Source: Patescibacteria group bacterium UBA5187
GTDB lineage: Bacteria > Patescibacteriota > Minisyncoccia > Phycocordibacterales > PALSA-1337
Direction: 5' to 3'
Assembly (NCBI GenBank): GCA_002413065.1
Contig: DHWH01000037.1
Span: 17,624 to 38,856, forward strand
Length of the DNA: 21,233 bases
The position numbers and the translations under genes are program-made. How positions within the stretch are numbered: the stretch's first letter is position 1; each line of letters begins with the position of its first letter. Of the stretch, positions 7,537 through 16,426 are shown one piece after another. The notes below the pieces were generated by a model. The model was not told where the DNA came from. It saw only the letters and a program-made list of their open reading frames with translations, and did no database searches.

Positions 7537-7559
7537 ATGTGGGAGTTTTGTGGTAAACT
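7537..7559 (+). promoter_or_regulatory. Promoter of the defence operon, with ATGTGGGAGT element
   Basis: TGGTAAACT (7551-7559) is an extended -10 box; six bases later comes the ATG of mod, so the transcript is probably leaderless. The spacer holds ATGTGGGAGTTTTGTG, which recurs identically in the promoter of the 71-aa HTH gene at 18639. The matching -35 is weak (TTTATT, 7531-7536). A weak -35 plus a conserved spacer element suggests regulation by a protein bound to the spacer. Confidence 0.6.
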
Positions 7560-7565
7560 CACTTC

Positions 7566-9584
7566 ATGTCACTTATCGACCAGCTGCCAAAAGTTGTGTC
7601 AGAGGGTCGACGAGAAGTAAACCGTATTCTCGAAGGCCTTTCTGATAACACACGTCTCTCATTGCAAACCAATGAGCTAGTTATCCCTTCTAAGGATTCA
7701 AATTACCGTGATCTTTTTGACCAACTAAAAAAACTTGGTCAACTTGATGTCGCAAAACAAGACCTGACTGAAGAAACATGGAAAAACCGTCTTGTCTACG
7801 GAGACAACCTCCTTCTGATTCAAGCCCTCCTTGCAGGAGACTCTGATTCAGGTCTTGCAAGTATGCGTGGGAAGATTGATTTGATTTACATTGACCCTCC
7901 TTTTGATTCAAAAGCAGACTATCGAACAAAAATAGAAATACCGGGCGCAGAGCTCGAGCAACGACCTACAGTCGTGGAACAGTTCGCATATGCCGACACA
8001 TGGAGTAGTGAAATAAATGGTGAAAAAGTCTCTGGCACAGCAGCTTATTTGAAGTACATGTACCCGAGGTTAGCTTTGATGAAAGAATTACTCTCGGAAA
8101 AGGGAAATATATTCATTCACATAGGAATGCAGACTTCTCATTATGTAAAAATCATCCTTGATGAAATATTTGGTAAGGGAAATTTTGTTGAAGAAATCAT
8201 ATGGGCATACGGATCACCATCAGGTGGTAGAGCGGCTGGAGCGAAATTTGTGAAAATTCACGAATACATACTTCACTACTCGAAAAACTATGAAGATAGA
8301 ATTCAGAATAAAATTCATTTACCTTATACTCAAAAATACATAGATGATTGGTTTAAATTCACAGATGATGATGGTCGTCGTTATCAAAGACGAATGCGTG
8401 GGCGTGATGAGAAAGGAGATATAAACTGGGAAAAGCAATATCTAGATGAGAGCAAGGGCGTCCCTGTTTCAACTGTTTGGAGTGATATAAAACAAGTATA
8501 TGCTGACCCTCGTGCATATAAACCAAGTCAAAAAGGACATTCAGAAATTGTTAATTATGATACGCAAAAGCCGGAAGCTTTGATTCAGCGTATTATGGAA
8601 CATGCTTCAAACGAAAATTCTATTGTGGCTGATTTCTTTGGAGGCTCAGGAACAACTGCTGCTACAGCAGAAAAATTTGGTCGCAAATGGATCATTTCTG
8701 ATATAGGGAAGCCTGCTGCGATGGTAATGCGTAAACGGTTTATTGATCATGAAGCAAAACCGTTCTTGTATCAGTCAATTGGTGACTATCAACGAGAACA
8801 ACTTCAGTCAACAATGGGAGCTAAATATAGAATTGGAGATCTTGCCCAAGTAATTCTTGGTCTATACGGTGCGGTCCCGTTTCCAATAGAGGATAATCCA
8901 AACAAAAATCTTGGATATATTCCGCAAAGTAAAAATCTTGTACTAGTTGATTCACCAAGTAAGCTCTGTGGTCTTTCAACATTACAAAAAGCACAACAAC
9001 TTCGTGACTCCCATCTTGGAGGATGGAATAAAGTAACAGTACTTGCATGGAACTTCGTTTCTGATATCGGTCAAATTATCGACAATTTAAAAGATGATAG
9101 CTTGGAGGTACTCGTCATTCCGCCAGATCTCCTTGATAAACTTTCAAGTAAAGCTAACTATGAAAAGCTAGTGAAGTCTGGCAAGGTTCGATTCTCAACA
9201 CTCCAATATCTTACAATCAAACCACCAGTGGTGAAATCAATTGATGGGTTAGAGGATGAAATTACTATTGAGCTAGACAACTACATGCTCCTATCACCGG
9301 ACGCGCTTCCGCTCGATGAAAAAAGTAAAGAGAAACTTCAGCAAGTTATTGCAACGAGTCCGCTTGATCTTATTGAATACTGGAGTATTGACCCTGATTT
9401 TGATGGGGAAATATTTCGCAGTATTTGGCAGGATTACCGACAAAATACTGAAAATGACAAAGATGCTCTTCGTGTGGTTCATAAAACTTCTATTAAAGTT
9501 CCAAAGAAAAATGGCAAACGAAGAATTTGCGTAAAGGCGGTTGATGTCTTTGGTTGGGAGAGCGAGGTTATAAAAGAAATATAA
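7566..9584 (+). CDS. mod: Type III restriction-modification DNA methyltransferase (Mod)
   Basis: Predicted N6-adenine methyltransferase that recognises a short asymmetric site and partners the Res subunit. The 672-aa length fits type III Mod proteins. The catalytic motif IV is D110-P-P-F113 (IDLIYIDPPFDSKADY); the SAM-binding motif I lies later, about residues 355-363 (ADFFGGSGTTAATAEKFG), so the order DPPF before FxGxG is the beta class used by type III enzymes. The region between them, about 190-330, is the likely target-recognition part, and the C-terminal third is more variable. The ATG follows an extended -10 by 6 nt, so translation is probably leaderless. It is the first gene of a run of seven; res begins 4 nt after its stop. 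Frame and key motifs are intact, so it should be functional. The recognition site cannot be read from sequence. Confidence 0.92.
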   Translation: MSLIDQLPKVVSEGRREVNRILEGLSDNTRLSLQTNELVIPSKDSNYRDLFDQLKKLGQLDVAKQDLTEETWKNRLVYGDNLLLIQALLAGDSDSGLASMRGKIDLIYIDPPFDSKADYRTKIEIPGAELEQRPTVVEQFAYADTWSSEINGEKVSGTAAYLKYMYPRLALMKELLSEKGNIFIHIGMQTSHYVKIILDEIFGKGNFVEEIIWAYGSPSGGRAAGAKFVKIHEYILHYSKNYEDRIQNKIHLPYTQKYIDDWFKFTDDDGRRYQRRMRGRDEKGDINWEKQYLDESKGVPVSTVWSDIKQVYADPRAYKPSQKGHSEIVNYDTQKPEALIQRIMEHASNENSIVADFFGGSGTTAATAEKFGRKWIISDIGKPAAMVMRKRFIDHEAKPFLYQSIGDYQREQLQSTMGAKYRIGDLAQVILGLYGAVPFPIEDNPNKNLGYIPQSKNLVLVDSPSKLCGLSTLQKAQQLRDSHLGGWNKVTVLAWNFVSDIGQIIDNLKDDSLEVLVIPPDLLDKLSSKANYEKLVKSGKVRFSTLQYLTIKPPVVKSIDGLEDEITIELDNYMLLSPDALPLDEKSKEKLQQVIATSPLDLIEYWSIDPDFDGEIFRSIWQDYRQNTENDKDALRVVHKTSIKVPKKNGKRRICVKAVDVFGWESEVIKEI

Positions 9585-9588
9585 TGCC

Positions 9589-12480
9589 ATGGCAAGAAAC
9601 TCATTACAATTCGCAAAAGACATCACGAACCAGGCGAATAACGCATGGGATTCTGGTGAGTTTCTAGAAAAAGTAACGCCCACCACTAAAGCACTTCTCG
9701 AGTATTGGTTTGCTGATGGATATAATGACCTTCGCCAGATCAATTTTCATGTGGGGCAAAAACAGGCAATTCTAAATGCGATCTATATTCACGAAGTTAT
9801 AAAGTCAAAAAATATCTTCGAGGCATATCAACACTTCTCCCCTGACCTACTTCTTGAGGGTGATGGCAGTCTTGCTGAACTTTCAAAGTCAAAGTATTCA
9901 CATCCAAAATACGCCATAAAAATGGCAACTGGTACGGGCAAGACATTCGTCTTGCAAGCTCTCCTTATTTGGCAGTATCTTAATGCAAAACACGAGAAAG
10001 GAAACTACAGTAAAAACTTTCTTGTGGTTGCACCAGGACTCATTGTGTACGAACGACTACTTGATGCTTTTGTAGGTAAAGAAAGAGAAGATGGCGAAGG
10101 TCGTGATTTTGAAAAATCCGATATGTTTAAAATGCAAGAACTTTTTATTCCTGAATCATATCGTGATGAAATATTTGGTTTTTTGAAATCATCAGTGGTA
10201 AAAAAAGAAGAAATTGGCACAAAAGTAGTCGGCGACGGACTTGTCGCTATTACGAACTGGCATCTCTTGGCAGGCGTTGAAGAGGAGACGGAAGAAGAGG
10301 TTGACTCACCTGGTGATCTTGACCCAACTCAAGTCGTACGCTCAGTTTTACCAGTACGACCAGGAACGTCTGCTGGAAATAGTCTTAATGTTCTCGATAA
10401 TCAATATGGTAGGGGAAAGGAGCTAGAGTACCTAAAGAGTCTTCCGAATCTAGTGACCTTCAACGATGAAGCTCACCATATTCATGAGATGAAAAAAGCA
10501 GGTGAGGCGACTGAAGTAGAGTGGCAGAAATCACTCACCGCAATTGCAGAGCCAAAAGGTGAAGGGTTTATTCAAATCGACTTTTCAGCCACACCTTTCA
10601 ATCAGGTAGGAAAGACAAAGGTGTATTTTCCACACATAATCGTTGATTTTGATCTTAAAACAGCGATCCAGAAAGGTCTTGTGAAAACACTTGTTCTTGA
10701 TAAGCGAAAGGAGCTCGCTGCGATGGATCTCGATTTCAAGGCAGTCCGTGATGAAAGCAATAAAGTTATTGGTCTCTCCGAAGGTCAGCGTGTGATGCTT
10801 CGAGCAGGTCTCAAAAAGCTTCGTATTCTTGAAACCCAATTCGAGAAGATTTCTGAAGAAAAAAATAAATACCCAAAAATGATGATCGTGTGCGAGGACA
10901 CAAAGGTTGTTCCTTTTGTAACTGAGTTTTTTATGAGCGAAGGACTCAACCAAGACGATGTTCTTGAGATCCACTCAAACAAAATGGGTGACGTTGGCAA
11001 GGATGAATGGATCGAAATAAAAAAGAAACTCTTCCGTCTCGACAATCACAAATCACCTAAAATTGTTATTTCAGTTTTGATGCTTCGAGAGGGATTCGAT
11101 GTAAACAATATCTGCGTTATTGTGCCACTTCGATCGTCTCAAGCTCCTATTTTGCTTGAACAGACTATCGGACGAGGACTCCGTCAGATGTGGCGTGAGC
11201 CTGAATTTGCCGATATCAAGGCAGAGAACAGAAAACGATTACTTGTAGAGAAAGCCAGTCCACAAAACTATTTCGACATACTCAGTATTATCGAACACCC
11301 TGCATTCGTCGGGTTCTATGAGGAGCTGATGCAGGACGGACTTGCAGGTACTGACGATAACGACATTGATGGCGGCACTGACGTAACAGGTGACATAATA
11401 TCAGTTGGACTTAAGGCAGACTTTGCTAAATATGATTTTGCCTTTCCTGTGATCGTGAGCGAAGCTGAAGAAATCATAAAAGATTCAAAATTAAGTATTG
11501 AAAAACTGGGGGCTTTCACCTTGATGCCATTTGCGAACATGAAAAAGATGGTCCCAAAGGGCGAGCAATTCATCTCTCAAGAAATGACAAAGGGTACTCG
11601 TTTTGGTGACTACAGCATCGGAGGGGGAATAATGACTGCCACAAGCTATAACGAATTTGTCTCACGACTGGTGAATCGTGTCTCTTCACTTTTACATGAA
11701 CCTGTTTCCGGCCGACATTTGAAAGCTCAAACAAAATATCCAGCACTTCAGATCAAACTCCCTGAACTTGCAGGACTTACTGATGAATATATTCGTCACA
11801 AACTATTCAATCAAGATGTTGATCCTTTTGAAGATGAGAACTGGCGTGTACTTATGATCGACGTGGTAACAAATCATGTCATTGCAGAACTTTCACGCGC
11901 GATCCTAAAGATGCAGGAAACTGAGACAGTCAGCGAGCCGCAAGTGATCAATCGAAACATATCTGAAGTAGACAAGCTTCGCATGCGCGAAAATTACTCA
12001 ATCCCTGCGGTGAAAACAATCTACGAACGCACAGGATATCCATCAAATAAGGGTCAGTTTGAAAAGGATTTTATGGAATACGCTGATACCGATAACACTG
12101 TCGAAGCATTCGTAAAATTACTCGTCGATAGGCATTATTTCGTCCGTTTTCGATATCTCAAAGAAGATGGATTGATGGCATTCTATTATCCTGACTTCTT
12201 AGTGCGAGCAAACAACGGAAAGATTTACATTGTTGAAACCAAGGCACAGGATCAGATCAGCCATCCAAACGTGCAAAAGAAGCAGGTATCGGCCGTTAAT
12301 TGGATCACTCGAGTAAATGCACTCCCACCTGAGATGCGTAGCAATGCGGAATGGGAGTATGTGCTTATTGGTGACGCCTTCTTCAAAGACTGGAAGGCAA
12401 AAAATGCATCTGTAGTCGACATGCTTGAATTCGCAAAATTACGATCCAAAATCCAAAAGGAAAGTAATTTATTCGATTAA
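9589..12480 (+). CDS. res: Type III restriction enzyme, helicase-nuclease subunit (Res)
   Basis: ATP-dependent restriction subunit that moves or diffuses along DNA with Mod and cuts beside unmethylated sites. At 963 aa it is the usual size. SF2 helicase motifs appear in order: Walker A A113-TGTGKT119, DEAH box D293-E-A-H296 (VTFNDEAHHIHE), motif III S333-A-T335, and motif VI Q525-TIGRGLR532 (preceded by LREGFDV). The C-terminal endonuclease is a PD-(D/E)XK fold with Y-P868-D869 and E883-T-K885 (FYYPDFLV, then IYIVETKAQ), complete catalytic residues. It starts 4 nt after mod and ends 5 nt before the SIR2 gene, with no terminator on either side, so R-M and SIR2-HerA should share one transcript. 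All motifs are intact; the system should be active. Confidence 0.93.
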   Translation: MARNSLQFAKDITNQANNAWDSGEFLEKVTPTTKALLEYWFADGYNDLRQINFHVGQKQAILNAIYIHEVIKSKNIFEAYQHFSPDLLLEGDGSLAELSKSKYSHPKYAIKMATGTGKTFVLQALLIWQYLNAKHEKGNYSKNFLVVAPGLIVYERLLDAFVGKEREDGEGRDFEKSDMFKMQELFIPESYRDEIFGFLKSSVVKKEEIGTKVVGDGLVAITNWHLLAGVEEETEEEVDSPGDLDPTQVVRSVLPVRPGTSAGNSLNVLDNQYGRGKELEYLKSLPNLVTFNDEAHHIHEMKKAGEATEVEWQKSLTAIAEPKGEGFIQIDFSATPFNQVGKTKVYFPHIIVDFDLKTAIQKGLVKTLVLDKRKELAAMDLDFKAVRDESNKVIGLSEGQRVMLRAGLKKLRILETQFEKISEEKNKYPKMMIVCEDTKVVPFVTEFFMSEGLNQDDVLEIHSNKMGDVGKDEWIEIKKKLFRLDNHKSPKIVISVLMLREGFDVNNICVIVPLRSSQAPILLEQTIGRGLRQMWREPEFADIKAENRKRLLVEKASPQNYFDILSIIEHPAFVGFYEELMQDGLAGTDDNDIDGGTDVTGDIISVGLKADFAKYDFAFPVIVSEAEEIIKDSKLSIEKLGAFTLMPFANMKKMVPKGEQFISQEMTKGTRFGDYSIGGGIMTATSYNEFVSRLVNRVSSLLHEPVSGRHLKAQTKYPALQIKLPELAGLTDEYIRHKLFNQDVDPFEDENWRVLMIDVVTNHVIAELSRAILKMQETETVSEPQVINRNISEVDKLRMRENYSIPAVKTIYERTGYPSNKGQFEKDFMEYADTDNTVEAFVKLLVDRHYFVRFRYLKEDGLMAFYYPDFLVRANNGKIYIVETKAQDQISHPNVQKKQVSAVNWITRVNALPPEMRSNAEWEYVLIGDAFFKDWKAKNASVVDMLEFAKLRSKIQKESNLFD

Positions 12481-12485
12481 AATAT

Positions 12486-13751
12486 ATGGCAAAGAAAAAG
12501 GCAGAATCAAATACAGTTGAAACTCCAACCGTCAAAGCAAGACGAAGGATATTTTACTCTAAGGACAGGGAGATCTTTAATGATGATTCTGGCTATGTTG
12601 GTACTGGTGTCGATGTGCCAACAGTGCTCTACAAAAACATAAACTCGCAAATCCAAAGGGCTATTTTTTCATCAGATAATCTATGCTTTTTGATGGGGGC
12701 AGGGTCATCTTTAATTAAAGATAAAGACGGGAAAGCAGAAACAGGATCAGGTAAATCAATGGCAGACTTGTGGGAAGAAATAAAGGACAATGCTGAATTT
12801 AAAAAAATAAATGAGGCTTTCATAACAGCTGCGAACAAAAATCTCGAGGAGCTACTTTCACGACTTGAATCAGAGGCATCACATTTTCATTTAAATAATA
12901 AAGTAACTGAAGTAACTGCAATTGACGGACAGATTTCGTATATAAAGGGATTTATCAAAGAGAAATGCAAACTGACCTTAAGCTCAAAGTTTCCGCATCC
13001 AAAATTCTTAAGAAACATATTTCTCAGGAAGCAATCGCATTCGAGAGTAAAAATATTTACTCTTAATTACGATACCCTGACTGAGCAGGCTGCAAACGAG
13101 GTGGAAGCTGTGGTTGTCGATGGGTTCAATTTTTCTCATGACAACACGTTTTCTCAAATCACATTCGATCTAGATATCGTTCACAGAGAAAAAACTAGAA
13201 TTCACACTGAAGACAATTTTTACTCAAAACTATTCCATCTCTATAAATTGCATGGATCAACAAACTGGTATTTAAAGGGCGAAAAAATACAGAGGCGGAA
13301 TGAGGATGAGAAGGATTCCATCATGATATTTCCACATAAGGACAAATTCAAAGAAAGCTATCAGATGCCGTTTTTTGAGCTAGTCTCAAGATTCCAAAGT
13401 GCATTGAGAAAGACGAATACCGTACTGTTCATCATTGGCTATGGTTTTGGAGATGAGCATATAAATAGGATAGTAAAAGAGGCCGTTATAGCGAACCTGA
13501 ATCTTCAGGTATTTGTGATTTCTCCAACAGCAGCTCAAGAGGGAAAGTTTGATGAATTTCAAAAATTGATACTCGAAAAAGGACTTCGCAACCTGATGTT
13601 TATTTCTAGCGATTTTGATGCATTTGCAAAAAATATGCCATCAATTCCTAACGAGGAAGATAGGAAAAATCCACTTATTGGAATCAATGATCCGGTATTC
13701 GTCGAACCGGAAGATATCCTAGACACAGACGACAATGATTCCATACTTTGA
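12486..13751 (+). CDS. SIR2-family defence protein (putative NADase partner of HerA)
   Basis: SIR2-fold protein of 421 aa. Motifs for NAD binding and cleavage are all present: G71-AGSS75 (FLMGAGSS), T192-LNYD196 (the N and D of the NAD site), catalytic H256 in KLHGSTNW, and G318-YGFGDEHIN327. The zinc-binding module of deacetylase sirtuins is not evident, as expected for the defence-type (SIR2_2-like) branch, which hydrolyses NAD+ to starve infected cells. Its stop overlaps the herA start by 17 nt (13735-13751), so the two are translationally coupled. SIR2-HerA pairs are an experimentally known anti-phage system in which the two proteins assemble together. The first 45 residues are basic and unlike the rest. 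The gene looks more AT-rich than the phage module. NADase activity is inferred from family and partner, not proven by sequence. Confidence 0.9.
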   Translation: MAKKKAESNTVETPTVKARRRIFYSKDREIFNDDSGYVGTGVDVPTVLYKNINSQIQRAIFSSDNLCFLMGAGSSLIKDKDGKAETGSGKSMADLWEEIKDNAEFKKINEAFITAANKNLEELLSRLESEASHFHLNNKVTEVTAIDGQISYIKGFIKEKCKLTLSSKFPHPKFLRNIFLRKQSHSRVKIFTLNYDTLTEQAANEVEAVVVDGFNFSHDNTFSQITFDLDIVHREKTRIHTEDNFYSKLFHLYKLHGSTNWYLKGEKIQRRNEDEKDSIMIFPHKDKFKESYQMPFFELVSRFQSALRKTNTVLFIIGYGFGDEHINRIVKEAVIANLNLQVFVISPTAAQEGKFDEFQKLILEKGLRNLMFISSDFDAFAKNMPSIPNEEDRKNPLIGINDPVFVEPEDILDTDDNDSIL

Positions 13752-15483
13752 TCCTGAAAAATTCATAGGATATGTGTCTAAAGTTTCCGCAGAACTAACA
13801 AGAGTACATTTTCCTAATTCAACGCTTCTAAAAGGCTTTTATTATAATGGAAGTTTTCTAACTGGGGGATTGGTAAGAAACTATGTGATTATTGAAGGTG
13901 ACGGATTTGGATTTCTTGGAAGAATAGTAGAAATTGCACTTCCTGAAAAAGAAAGATTCGGACTACCTGAAAAAACACTATCGCAAGGAGCGGAACTTCA
14001 CCCGACTGGCTTTATTGAAATCCAGTGCGTCTTTGATATATGTAACCCATCAAAAATTGATAAGGGTTACAAAATGTACCCCTCGATAGGCGCGAAGGTT
14101 TTTCTTTGCTCAGAGCAAACTCTGAAATTCTTTTTTGAGCATCTTTCTGATGATTCAACAACTCACGATGATTTACTTAAAGATTTCTGTGAAGTGATAG
14201 GGGAGACACACCAAGAGCCAATAGGTCTCTCTTCAAACGCATTATTTTCAAGGCATTCAGCGATTGTTGGAACTACCGGTAGTGGAAAAAGCTATTCAAT
14301 AGGAAAAATAATAGAGGGTCTAAGTCAGGTGGATAATTCAAAGATCATACTGCTTGATGCCACAGGAGAATTTGCAAACATAAAAGGTGTGGGCGTTAAG
14401 AATGCTATTTTTACAGAAAGTGATGTAGACGAACAAGTATATTTTCCTTATGAGAAACTAAATTTTGAAGACTTTGTAATGCTCTTTAGGGCGACGGGAC
14501 AATCACAAGCACCTAAGATCCAAGAAGCTCTGTGGAGCTTAAGATTATCTGCTCTTGTTACCAAAAAAGGTGAAATGTCTAAGCTGACAGATTATTCAGT
14601 TTCTAGTGATTCTCCTCTTGTTGTAAAAGCAAAAAAATCAAAGGCAAATTTCAAAGCTTTGATGCTCGAACATATTCATGAAATTGATAACGAAGGTGTA
14701 GATTTTGATATTAGCTTTCTACCTCAACAAATTGTAGAAGAATGTATTTACGAAAGCGGATTTACTATCGGTACATTTGGAGACCAAAATGCAAAAGAAA
14801 AAGATTATGTCTCCAGTTTAGTTTCAAGAATAAGTACAAAAATTAATAGACCCATCTCTGAAAAAATATTCAACTTTAAAAAGGCTATTCCGTCGAACAA
14901 AAATATTGTTGATGTTATAAATGCATTTCTTGCCGATAACACTCAAACAATTTTAAATATAAATTTATCGGAAGTGGCATTCGAAGAGAAAATGCGAGAA
15001 ATTCTCATTGACTGTATTGGAAGATACCTCTTGAATTTGGCAAGAAAGGACACATTTAAAAACAAACCAACTATCGTATTTTTGGATGAAGCCCATCAAT
15101 TTCTCAATAAAAAAATTAAAGATGATTTTTTTGAAATAGAACTAAGTTCTTTTGCGAGTATAGCTAAAGAGTGTCGAAAGTACGGTTTATTTCTATGTCT
15201 CTCAACTCAACGACCTCGAGATGTTCCTGATGACGTTCTGAGCCAGATGGGAACTCTAATTGCACATAGACTAATTAACGGGTATGACAGGGAAGCTATA
15301 GAAAGAGCTTCCCCTGAAGCATCAAAATATTTGCTAAAGTTTCTTCCATCTCTCGGTAAAGGAGAAGCCCTTATCGTCGGAACAGATTTCCCGATGCCTC
15401 TTCACATAAAGATTTCTGAGATTAAATGCCCGGATGTTTTTGCGCCAAAATCAGAAACTCCTAAATTGGGGAAATTAAAATAA
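13735..15483 (+). CDS. herA: HerA-family hexameric ATPase/DNA translocase
   Basis: A 582-aa FtsK-HerA superfamily ATPase. An N-terminal beta-rich HAS-barrel-like region (about 1-165) is followed by Walker A G179-TTGSGKS186 (SAIVGTTGSGKS), then LLDATGEFANI, Walker B I447-VFLDEAH454, a sensor/arginine region S490-TQRP494, and the C-terminal ISEIKCPDVF edge. HerA proteins form hexameric rings that move DNA. With a SIR2 partner the ring acts as a scaffold and sensor for anti-phage NAD+ depletion; with NurA it works in end resection. No NurA is nearby, but a PD-(D/E)XK nuclease follows 4 nt downstream and could be a partner. The start ATG lies inside the SIR2 gene (17-nt overlap). Base composition is clearly AT-rich compared with the phage module, suggesting acquisition as a unit with SIR2. 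Confidence 0.9.
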   Translation: MIPYFDPEKFIGYVSKVSAELTRVHFPNSTLLKGFYYNGSFLTGGLVRNYVIIEGDGFGFLGRIVEIALPEKERFGLPEKTLSQGAELHPTGFIEIQCVFDICNPSKIDKGYKMYPSIGAKVFLCSEQTLKFFFEHLSDDSTTHDDLLKDFCEVIGETHQEPIGLSSNALFSRHSAIVGTTGSGKSYSIGKIIEGLSQVDNSKIILLDATGEFANIKGVGVKNAIFTESDVDEQVYFPYEKLNFEDFVMLFRATGQSQAPKIQEALWSLRLSALVTKKGEMSKLTDYSVSSDSPLVVKAKKSKANFKALMLEHIHEIDNEGVDFDISFLPQQIVEECIYESGFTIGTFGDQNAKEKDYVSSLVSRISTKINRPISEKIFNFKKAIPSNKNIVDVINAFLADNTQTILNINLSEVAFEEKMREILIDCIGRYLLNLARKDTFKNKPTIVFLDEAHQFLNKKIKDDFFEIELSSFASIAKECRKYGLFLCLSTQRPRDVPDDVLSQMGTLIAHRLINGYDREAIERASPEASKYLLKFLPSLGKGEALIVGTDFPMPLHIKISEIKCPDVFAPKSETPKLGKLK

Positions 15484-15487
15484 TTAT

Positions 15488-16255
15488 ATGTCTGAATACT
15501 ACAATCCAAATCGAACACGCAACCTCTATAGTCCAACAAGTACTGAGCCTTTCAAATTGTCTCGATCAAAAATCGAACTTTTCATGAAATGCCCTAAGTG
15601 TTTTTATATGGATCGTAGACTGGGTGTTGGACAGCCCCCAGGCTTCCCGTTTGCCCTGAATTCAGCTGTAGATAGCCTCCTGAAGAAAGAATTCGACATA
15701 CATCGAGTAGGGAAGACTCCACACCCTCTTATGAAGGCGTACGGGCTCGATATGGTCCCTTTACAGCATGAAATGATGAATGAATGGCGTGAGAACTTCA
15801 AAGGGGTCCAGTATCACCACAAGCCTACAAATTTCATTATGACAGGGGCGGTAGATGACCTCTGGGTTGATGGGGAAGGGGAGGTAGTTGTAGTTGATTA
15901 CAAGTCAACGAGCAAAACAACGAAAGTAAATCTGGATGCTGAATGGCAGATTGGATACAAGCGACAAATGGAAATGTACCAATGGTTATTACGACAGGTA
16001 GGATTAAAGGTTTCAAATACCGGATATTTTGTTTATTGCAACGGAAAAACAGATCGTGAATCGTTCGACGCTAAATTAGATTTCGATATCGATTTGCTAC
16101 CATATACAGGAGATGATTCTTGGGTTGAAAATACCCTACTAGAAATTAAAAAGTCTCTTGATGGTAAAATTCCTAAATCAGCATCTGATTGTGATTTTTG
16201 TAATTATAGAAAAGCATTCCAAGACATAGTTAAAAATAATCCTGACCTTTATTAA
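15488..16255 (+). CDS. RecB/Cas4-like PD-(D/E)XK nuclease with four cysteines
   Basis: A 255-aa single-domain nuclease of the RecB/AddB-C/Cas4 type. It shows the N-terminal element LSRSKIELFMKCPKCFYMDR (C35, C38), motif II G120-AVDDLW (D123/D124), motif III V136-D137-Y-K139 (VVVVDYKST), the Q-x-x-x-Y motif around Q160-Y164, and C235-x-x-C238 at the C-terminus. The paired cysteines at both ends resemble the iron-sulphur staple of Cas4/AddB nucleases, though Cas4 normally has one N-terminal and three C-terminal cysteines. There is no CRISPR array or cas1 nearby, so it is not called Cas4. It follows herA by 4 nt and precedes a 51-aa acidic ORF by 5 nt. It could process DNA bound by HerA, or act on its own; proteins of this type are also frequent outside defence loci in CPR genomes. 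No SD is present. Confidence 0.8.
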   Translation: MSEYYNPNRTRNLYSPTSTEPFKLSRSKIELFMKCPKCFYMDRRLGVGQPPGFPFALNSAVDSLLKKEFDIHRVGKTPHPLMKAYGLDMVPLQHEMMNEWRENFKGVQYHHKPTNFIMTGAVDDLWVDGEGEVVVVDYKSTSKTTKVNLDAEWQIGYKRQMEMYQWLLRQVGLKVSNTGYFVYCNGKTDRESFDAKLDFDIDLLPYTGDDSWVENTLLEIKKSLDGKIPKSASDCDFCNYRKAFQDIVKNNPDLY

Positions 16256-16260
16256 AATAT

Positions 16261-16416
16261 ATGCTTGAAGACAAAGATCCAGAAGAAATTATAGAGATTG
16301 CAGAAATAGCTCAAAATCAAGGAGTGGATATTGAGACTGCGGAAAAGGTAAAGGAGCTCATGGATGACGAGGGTCTTGATGAAGACGAAGCAGCTGAACT
16401 CGCTGAAGTTATGTAA
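16261..16416 (+). CDS. Small, strongly acidic helical protein (51 aa), unknown function
   Basis: MLEDKDPEEIIEIAEIAQNQ, then GVDIETAEKVKELMDDEG, then LDEDEAAELAEVM. Nineteen of 51 residues are Asp or Glu against four Lys and no Arg, so it is very acidic. It appears to form three short helices separated by G/D-rich turns, a shape seen in helical bundles and in DNA-mimic or immunity-type peptides. No family is recognised. The start is 5 nt after the nuclease stop in the same AAAATATATG context used before the SIR2 gene, and its stop is 10 nt before the S49 start, so it fits the operon. A role as inhibitor or regulator of a defence enzyme is possible but purely inferred. Confidence 0.6.
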   Translation: MLEDKDPEEIIEIAEIAQNQGVDIETAEKVKELMDDEGLDEDEAAELAEVM

Positions 16417-16426
16417 AGCTGATAGA

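Noticed and set aside
7497..7562. Longer N-terminus for the NYN protein starting at 7562
   Set aside because: The family begins at the Y-x-D-x-x-N strand, and the promoter -10 box lies within this extension, so the mRNA would not include it.
9180..9205. tRNA T-loop-like GGTTCGATTC
   Set aside because: It lies within the mod coding frame and has no flanking acceptor or anticodon arms.
7566..15483. BREX or DISARM system
   Set aside because: The methyltransferase and helicase show type III Mod and Res motifs, and no BrxC/PglZ or DrmA/DrmB-like genes are present.
15488..16255. Cas4 and a hidden CRISPR locus
   Set aside because: The nuclease has Cas4-like features, but there is no repeat-spacer array and no cas1 or cas2, and the cysteine pattern (2+2) differs from Cas4 (1+3).
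16364..16426. Upstream ATG for the S49 peptidase
   Set aside because: It would overlap the 51-aa acidic gene by 53 nt and add residues unlike the family; ATG at 16427 fits the operon spacing.
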